DNA from: a virus
Virus record (IMG/VR): IMGVR_UViG_3300042516_002159
Span: 1-26,082 of that record
Reading direction: 5' to 3' (one strand)
DNA: 26,082 bases
How positions within the stretch are numbered: position 1 is the stretch's first letter; each line of letters starts with the position of its first letter. The notes beneath the pieces are model-generated. The model was not told where the DNA came from and made no database searches. It saw nothing but the letters and a program-made list of their open reading frames with translations. The translations under genes were made by a program, and so were the position numbers. Below, piece after piece: positions 20,899 through 26,082 of the stretch.

Positions 20899-23256
20899 TT
20901 AATAAACTCTAGTTGTTGTTGATGTCCAAGAATAAGTCATTATTTCAAGAGCTTGAACTGTTGTAATAGTATCAGTACCACCAAAAAATGTAATACTACC
21001 CCATCTGTTTGATGTATTAGTATTAATAGTATCTACTACAATTTCTAAATAGTTACTGTTTTGGTACATTGCAACTATTGATCCACTTAGATATCCTTGA
21101 GATACACCTCCAGTTCCACCATCAATATACCCACCACCAAGACCTTCTATAACTCCTGCTATATATTGGTATCCTAATACTTTAATCCAATACATCATAG
21201 TACCAATTGTATTAATTTTAACATGAAGATATCTATCAGCAACGTTAACTGCAGATACTGTTCCTATAATAGAATACCCTCCAGTTATACTAGATCCAAA
21301 CCACTGTTTATAAAATATAGTTCCTCCACTTGTAATACGCATTCTTTCGGCAAAAGATACAGTATTACCTGCTGTTCCAGAGGATGCATTTGCAAATGAC
21401 ATTTCACCACCTTCTATTCCTAAAAAAGAAGCAGGAGTACTACTAAATCTATATGTAAAAGCTGTACTACCTGCAGTGATTGTTGCATTCGTAGTTAAGT
21501 ATAAATTTGATTTCCAAGGAGCTCCAGCAATAGTATTTCCCTGTCTACCTATTTCAAAACTTCTATAGTCAGCAGTTGGTGTACCACTTGGTGAAAAGTT
21601 ACCCATTGCAATACTTCCATCACTACCAATATTAAATCTTAATAAAGCAGAAGTATTTGCTGCATTACTTGTATTTGCATAAAATCTAACGGAGCCATCA
21701 TTTGCATATCCATAACCTGATATAGTTCCTGTTGAGTTGTGAATAGGACTTCCGTTATTCCAATTTAAATTGTAACCACCACCAAATCCACCACCATTAT
21801 CTAATGTTGCTATTCTAGCAAATGGTGCTCCTAATCTAAATTCAGTATCAGATGAAATAAAGTTTGGTGTATATATAGTGCTTGAAAAGGTAGCTGCTCC
21901 GCCGTCAGCAATAGTAAATCTATCAGATGTACCTAATGGGTCTTGTCCTATTTTAAATTTATCACTATCACTATTGTCAATTCCAACATACCAAGAACTA
22001 CCCGGAACTCTATATTCACTTACTGCATCTCCAGTTCCTGCATTTTCTATTTTAACTATTGGTGTTGTTGTTGATGTATTATCATTAATATGGAATAGTC
22101 GGTTAGGGGTTGTAGTTCCAATACCAACAGCCCCACTACTACTAATAAACATTCTAGTTGTATAACTAGAGCTTGTATTTAAATAAATATTTTCAATTGC
22201 ACTTATGTAAATTTCACCTTCACCAACTCCATTACCTGATTTTAATGTTAAACTTCTCCAGGCAAGCAATCCTAAATCTCTACCAGCAGCTGTATTTGGT
22301 GTGGTAGATACTAAATAATGACTTCTAGCTTCAGAACCTAAAGTTAATTGAATACCGGTTGATGAAGTTGAAGATGATGATAGATGAAGAAGTTGTGTTG
22401 GGTTATTAGTGTTTATACCAACATAACCACTACTATTAATATACATAGCAGAACCACCACCTATAATAAAATTGTACGGATTATTACTATAGAGAACATT
22501 ATCGTAAGCTTTACTACCATTAAAAAAGGCACCTGCACTACTTCCTTCTTGGCCTACATATAAATTACCACCCGTATTTGTAAATCGGATATAATTTGGA
22601 TTTGCACCTATTGATGATGGAGTGGTATTTATTCCTATTCCTATAAATTTACTATATCCATTAACATCTAAAGCAACTCCTGGGTTTGTAACTCCAATAC
22701 CAACACTTCCTGCAAAAGCAGCTATGGAACCTGTTTGGTAAATACTACCAGTAAACACGTGAGTGTTTGAGCCTGTAGAACCAAACTGAGTAGAACCAGT
22801 AATTGTACTTACTGATGAAGTAATAGTTTGTACCACCAAAGTCTGCGCAGTTAAAGTACCAGCAACAGTCAAATTATTAGCATAAGATGCTGTTTGAGCA
22901 GCAACTGCATTTGATGCAGATTGAGCATTAGCAACAAATGACGCTGTTTGAGCATTTAAAACATAACTTGCACTTTGAGCATTTAACACATATGAAGCAC
23001 TTTGTGCATTTAACACGTAGCTAGCAGATTGTGCATTCAACACATAACTAGCCGTTTGTGCAGCTAATGAATTAGATGCAGACACTGCATATGATGCAGA
23101 TAAAGCATTTGATCCTGAAATTATACCTGTTGTAATAATAGCACCTGAGGAGCTAATAAATAATAGTGTAGTAGAACCACTTACAACACTAACGTTGCCG
23201 TTGTTGTCGTATTTTAGTATATTATTTATAAAGCCGGTGTCGCGTGTTTTGCTCAT
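20899..23256 (-). CDS. Long tail fibre with unrecognised tip
   Basis: A 785-residue fibre. The N-terminus matches that of the C1q-tipped fibre (NGNVSVVSGSTTLLFISSSG). Residues 53-124 hold the longest run of NAQSASYVL units, and the shared hinge is at 134-170. The shaft has VGIGVTNPG, VGINTNNP and VGIGTTTP turns. The last roughly 140 residues, beginning near FYKQWFGSSITGGYSIIG and ending TYSWTSTTTRVY, are Gly/Tyr/Ile-rich beta sequence including GVIEGLGGGYIDGGTGG. I do not recognise this tip and it lacks S74 and C1q signatures. It is probably a receptor-binding head. The gene ends 12 nt before the Tfa-like gene and starts 1 base after the stop of the neighbouring S74 fibre. Confidence 0.87.
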   Translation of the reverse strand: MSKTRDTGFINNILKYDNNGNVSVVSGSTTLLFISSSGAIITTGIISGSNALSASYAVSASNSLAAQTASYVLNAQSASYVLNAQSASYVLNAQSASYVLNAQTASFVANAQSASNAVAAQTASYANNLTVAGTLTAQTLVVQTITSSVSTITGSTQFGSTGSNTHVFTGSIYQTGSIAAFAGSVGIGVTNPGVALDVNGYSKFIGIGINTTPSSIGANPNYIRFTNTGGNLYVGQEGSSAGAFFNGSKAYDNVLYSNNPYNFIIGGGSAMYINSSGYVGINTNNPTQLLHLSSSSTSSTGIQLTLGSEARSHYLVSTTPNTAAGRDLGLLAWRSLTLKSGNGVGEGEIYISAIENIYLNTSSSYTTRMFISSSGAVGIGTTTPNRLFHINDNTSTTTPIVKIENAGTGDAVSEYRVPGSSWYVGIDNSDSDKFKIGQDPLGTSDRFTIADGGAATFSSTIYTPNFISSDTEFRLGAPFARIATLDNGGGFGGGYNLNWNNGSPIHNSTGTISGYGYANDGSVRFYANTSNAANTSALLRFNIGSDGSIAMGNFSPSGTPTADYRSFEIGRQGNTIAGAPWKSNLYLTTNATITAGSTAFTYRFSSTPASFLGIEGGEMSFANASSGTAGNTVSFAERMRITSGGTIFYKQWFGSSITGGYSIIGTVSAVNVADRYLHVKINTIGTMMYWIKVLGYQYIAGVIEGLGGGYIDGGTGGVSQGYLSGSIVAMYQNSNYLEIVVDTINTNTSNRWGSITFFGGTDTITTVQALEIMTYSWTSTTTRVY
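22747..22857 (-). repeat. Shared fibre hinge module, copy 3 (most divergent)
   Basis: Encodes GTLTAQTLVVQTITSS followed by VSTITGSTQFGS and NTHVFTG, residues 134-170. The core is identical; the middle differs from the other three copies. Confidence 0.85.
22885..23100 (-). repeat. Tandem 27-bp repeats encoding NAQSASYVL nonapeptides
   Basis: Residues 53-124 of the 785-residue fibre. Four consecutive YVLNAQ units are almost identical in protein but vary at synonymous sites. A natural place for copy-number change. Confidence 0.8.
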
Positions 23257-23257
23257 A

Positions 23258-26082
23258 TTATATTATATTGTTGCGTTCTAATTTTTCTTGTAGTGCTGTG
23301 ATTAGTGTTTGTTGTTCTTGGATTGCTTTTACTAAATAAGGTATTAAGTCGGCATCTATAGATTTCATCATTTCACCTTCTTCAAAATATTGTTTAAATT
23401 CACCAGAAGGAATATTTTCATTAACATGACCAGCAAATACCTCTTCAAATTCTTGAGCAATAAAACCTGTTTTAGTTTTTCCTAAATTATTCTTATATTC
23501 AAAATGAGAAGGTTTTAATGCACATAATTTCCCAATAGCATCATTTATTGGTCGAATATTATCTTTTATTTTAATGTCTGAGGTTTGTTGCCAAGTAGTG
23601 CTGTTATTGTAGTTAAATACGCTACCATCTCCGTTAAAGAAAGCAGCTGTTCTTGGTGATCCTGAACCACCCCCACTATATACTTTAAAATACATTACAT
23701 TACCAGATCCACCACCTGCAGTAACAGTAGCATCTATACCAATCCATCTATCTAATTGCTGGCCTGTTGCATTAATATCTTGTTGAGCTCCGTATTTTAT
23801 CATATTGTCTACAGCACCATCATAACCAAATGTAGTTGCTTTAGCAATGTTTCCTCCTTGAACTAGTAATCTATTGTTTGGTGAACCACTCGTTCCTGAT
23901 CCTATTCCTACATTACCAGTAGGATTTATAGTTAAAGCAGTATTAGTAATACCTGTTGCATATGAATTAGAAGTACCAAATGTTATATAAGTTCCATCAC
24001 CAAATATTCCTACACCCATTCTTGCTAAGGGAACACCGTAAGAAGTAGAACCAAAATCAATAGTGTTATATCCATCACCTGTATAACCTTGACTTTGTAA
24101 ATATAATTGGTTTGGTGTTTGTGTTGTAAAAGAAGCTAATCTTGTTTTATATACAGTTAAAGTTGCTGCAGGGCCAGTAGTTCCGATTCCAACGTTACCA
24201 CCATCGTAAGCTAATGATATATTAGCTGCCTGACCAGTATCATAATTTTGAATACGAGCTACTGTGCCCGATCTATCAATTCGCATCTGAGACGTTCCAG
24301 CAGCAGAAGCTACCGCAGTTGTACCACTAAATGTAGCACCTACTGCCGTTACACTACTTGAGAATGTAGCAGCACCAGTATAAGCTATTTTTAACCCACC
24401 CGTACCATTGGGGTAAATATTAATGTCTGTATCTGTACCAATGGCTGCTGTTTGGAATGTCCAAGCAGGAGTTCCACCTGCTGTTAATCTAAAGTATAAT
24501 TCTTTTGCTTGTGCAGATGCGTTTTGTCCACCTAAAGTAAATATTGTTTGAATAGCATCTTGCGTAGCACCATAAATCGTACTTGGTGCGTTTGCTCTAA
24601 TGCTACTTGAGAATATAGCACTTGAACCAGTCAAGGGACTTGCAAATGTAGTAGCACCATTAAAGGTTTGAGAACCGCTCAGTAATGCAAGTGTACCTGA
24701 GTTGTCAGGCAGTGTGTATGTTCTTCTTGTGTTGTCTGTTAATCCATCAAACCTTAATATAAAGTTTTTATATGTAGATACTCCTGTATAACCAAAAAAA
24801 TCAAACGCATTAAAAGAGGCAGCTATACTAGAATAACCATTACCTTTTGCCAAATAAGCTGCATCTTGTCTTATGCTTATAACACCACCTAATCCTGCTG
24901 ATCCATCACTTATTAGGTATCTAGATGTTAAATCAAAATTACCTAAGTTAACGTTAGCTGTAGTTGAAAATCCTGAACCTGTGATAGGGCTTGAAGATAT
25001 AATAGAACCACTTACACTAACACTTCCAGTAAACTGATGAGTATTTTCACTTATAGATCCAAATCTAGTCGACCCAGTTACAAAATCAACACTTGAAGTT
25101 ATTGTTTGTACTACAAGCGTTTGTGCTGTTAAAGTACCCCTAACAAGTAAATCGTCAGCTGAAGATGCTGTTGAAGCAAAAGATGAAGAAACAGCATTTA
25201 AAACATAGGAAGCAGTTTGTGCTGTAAGTACATAGCTAGCAGTTTGTGCTGTAAGTACATAAGATGCTGTTGTAGCACTAGGTGTTGAATTAGCGAATGA
25301 AGCAGTTCCTAATAATGAACCTGTTATAATAGCATTAGCACCACTAATAGTAATAACATTACTACTTGTAATGCTGCTTGAAGTATTAAAGTATGCAAAT
25401 TGATTTGCAGTACCTATGCCTCCAATACCGCTAAAAGCGCCTACTTGGTATGAATAAACGAATACATCTAAAATATCATCAGCTGCACTTGCTGTAGCTA
25501 AAGTAAAGAAAGTACCGTTGTTTGCGGTATATTCTCCATTTGATAATCTAGAACCATTATAGAAAATATCTATTAATCCTGGTGTATATGATGCTGAGAA
25601 TACTGTTTGGCCTGCGCTTGCTGTAAATGTAGTTAATGCTCTTAAAGCATTGTTTGTAACACCACTTGCTGGTTGATAAACAACAAATTCAACTATATCA
25701 CCTGCAAATGATCCTGTTGTAAGAATAATTTGTGTACCTGAAAGGTCTGTGTATTCTACTCCACGAATTAATTTAGTACCATTGATAAAGGTATCAATTA
25801 ATCCTGTAGTGTAACCACTAGGAATGTTAAATGTATTTTGACCTGCAGATGCAGTTACTACCTGATTTAATTTAATTGCAGTTAATGGAGTTTGAGCTAA
25901 AAGAGATCCAGTTGCATCAGCAACAATATATCTCACTCCAGTTCCTGATAAGTTAGAAACTAATAATGAACCTGTAATTTCAGCAGATCCAGAATATGGA
26001 AATCCACCTCCAGATAAACTGTAAGATGAAGTTAAAGAGAATGAAGCTGTTGCAGCGTTATTAGCGTATGATGCTGTAACAG
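23258..26082 (-). CDS. Long tail fibre with duplicated domain and S74 chaperone (cut by right edge)
   Basis: The frame is open from the stop at 23258 to the window edge. A GTG at 25936 is only an internal Val codon, because upstream codons continue fibre-like sequence (AATASFSLTSSYSLSGGG, then ITGSLLVSNLSGTGVRYIV). At least 940 residues are therefore encoded here and the true N-terminus lies outside. Visible order: S/T/G-rich start, two copies of a roughly 60-residue TASAGQ...GLID.F.NG..L domain (25855-25673 and 25624-25448), a few SYVLTAQTA units, the shared hinge (25138-25028), a repetitive shaft, and a C-terminal S74 chaperone. The S74 part has SDIKIKDNI with the Ser/Lys pair, KTKTGFIAQEFEEVF, and LIPYLVKAIQEQQTLITALQ. 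The S74 domain should trimerise and self-cleave the fibre. Confidence 0.9.
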   Translation of the reverse strand, partial: VTASYANNAATASFSLTSSYSLSGGGFPYSGSAEITGSLLVSNLSGTGVRYIVADATGSLLAQTPLTAIKLNQVVTASAGQNTFNIPSGYTTGLIDTFINGTKLIRGVEYTDLSGTQIILTTGSFAGDIVEFVVYQPASGVTNNALRALTTFTASAGQTVFSASYTPGLIDIFYNGSRLSNGEYTANNGTFFTLATASAADDILDVFVYSYQVGAFSGIGGIGTANQFAYFNTSSSITSSNVITISGANAIITGSLLGTASFANSTPSATTASYVLTAQTASYVLTAQTASYVLNAVSSSFASTASSADDLLVRGTLTAQTLVVQTITSSVDFVTGSTRFGSISENTHQFTGSVSVSGSIISSSPITGSGFSTTANVNLGNFDLTSRYLISDGSAGLGGVISIRQDAAYLAKGNGYSSIAASFNAFDFFGYTGVSTYKNFILRFDGLTDNTRRTYTLPDNSGTLALLSGSQTFNGATTFASPLTGSSAIFSSSIRANAPSTIYGATQDAIQTIFTLGGQNASAQAKELYFRLTAGGTPAWTFQTAAIGTDTDINIYPNGTGGLKIAYTGAATFSSSVTAVGATFSGTTAVASAAGTSQMRIDRSGTVARIQNYDTGQAANISLAYDGGNVGIGTTGPAATLTVYKTRLASFTTQTPNQLYLQSQGYTGDGYNTIDFGSTSYGVPLARMGVGIFGDGTYITFGTSNSYATGITNTALTINPTGNVGIGSGTSGSPNNRLLVQGGNIAKATTFGYDGAVDNMIKYGAQQDINATGQQLDRWIGIDATVTAGGGSGNVMYFKVYSGGGSGSPRTAAFFNGDGSVFNYNNSTTWQQTSDIKIKDNIRPINDAIGKLCALKPSHFEYKNNLGKTKTGFIAQEFEEVFAGHVNENIPSGEFKQYFEEGEMMKSIDADLIPYLVKAIQEQQTLITALQEKLERNNII
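25028..25138 (-). repeat. Shared fibre hinge module, copy 4
   Basis: Encodes GTLTAQTLVVQTITSS, VDFVTGSTRFGS and NTHQFTG. Nucleotide sequence is closest to copy 1 (both read caaaatcaacacttga on the plus strand). Confidence 0.85.
25448..25855 (-). repeat. Internal duplication of a ~60-residue fibre domain
   Basis: Copy one (25855-25673) and copy two (25624-25448) both run TASAGQ-x-x-F, GLIDxFxNGxxL, GEYT or GVEYT, then GTxxxLxT and a final D-I/D-x-V-F/V-Y. This is a common tandem domain in phage fibres; the two copies have diverged considerably. Confidence 0.75.

Noticed and set aside
22885-23100. Regular short repeats considered as a CRISPR array
   Set aside because: The 27-bp units are contiguous, lie in frame inside a fibre gene and encode NAQSASYVL; there are no unique spacers.
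15584-26082. Diversity-generating retroelement acting on fibre tips
   Set aside because: No reverse transcriptase, no template repeat and no adenine-biased variable repeat was seen in the window.
1-26082. tRNA genes, insertion sequences or integration sites
   Set aside because: No cloverleaf-like segment, transposase or flanking direct repeats were noticed; the window is densely packed phage coding sequence.

Overview
The window is an interior piece of a tailed bacteriophage genome, and every convincing gene lies on the minus strand, so transcription runs from high to low coordinates. The gene content is that of a contractile-tailed (T4-like, myovirus) phage: tail sheath, tail tube, T4 gp26-type baseplate protein, tape measure, gp53/LysM-like baseplate protein, a large hub protein with a peptidase tip, and a cluster of long tail fibres. 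No bacterial housekeeping gene, insertion sequence, tRNA, rRNA or CRISPR array was found. The DNA is strongly AT-rich. Start codons are preceded by A/T-rich leaders with no consistent Shine-Dalgarno motif, which fits a Bacteroidota (Flavobacterium-like) host. The host call is an inference; other AT-rich aquatic hosts are possible.

Layout in transcription order (right to left). (1) 26082-15584: four long paralogous fibre genes and a LamG-type adhesin. The first fibre gene is cut by the right window edge. A small tail-fibre-assembly-like gene lies between the second and third fibres. All four long fibres share an almost invariant hinge of about 37 residues (core TLTAQTLVVQTITSS), but their C-terminal tips differ: S74 intramolecular chaperone, unknown tip, C1q-like tip, S74 chaperone. 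(2) 15584-13499: small accessory genes. These are a 55-residue membrane or secreted protein, an FkbM-like methyltransferase, a membrane-anchored protein with a calcium-loop-like motif, an unrecognised 153-residue protein, a Cys-rich zinc-ribbon-like protein and a coiled-coil protein. (3) 13420-10079: sheath, tube, a strong intrinsic terminator, the gp26-type protein, and an overlapping gp51-like reading frame that has no normal start codon. (4) 10043-1630: tape measure and baseplate/hub genes, tightly packed with TAATG or 2-nt junctions. (5) 1595-1: a divergent family A DNA polymerase and the start of an unrecognised conserved-looking phage protein cut by the left edge.

The most noteworthy non-coding signal is an octamer, ATATTTAT in the direction of transcription. 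It lies shortly upstream of nine gene starts, in nearly every intergenic gap long enough to hold it. It is a candidate late-promoter element that divides the region into transcription units. Read on the opposite strand it overlaps the classical T4 late promoter word TATAAATA.
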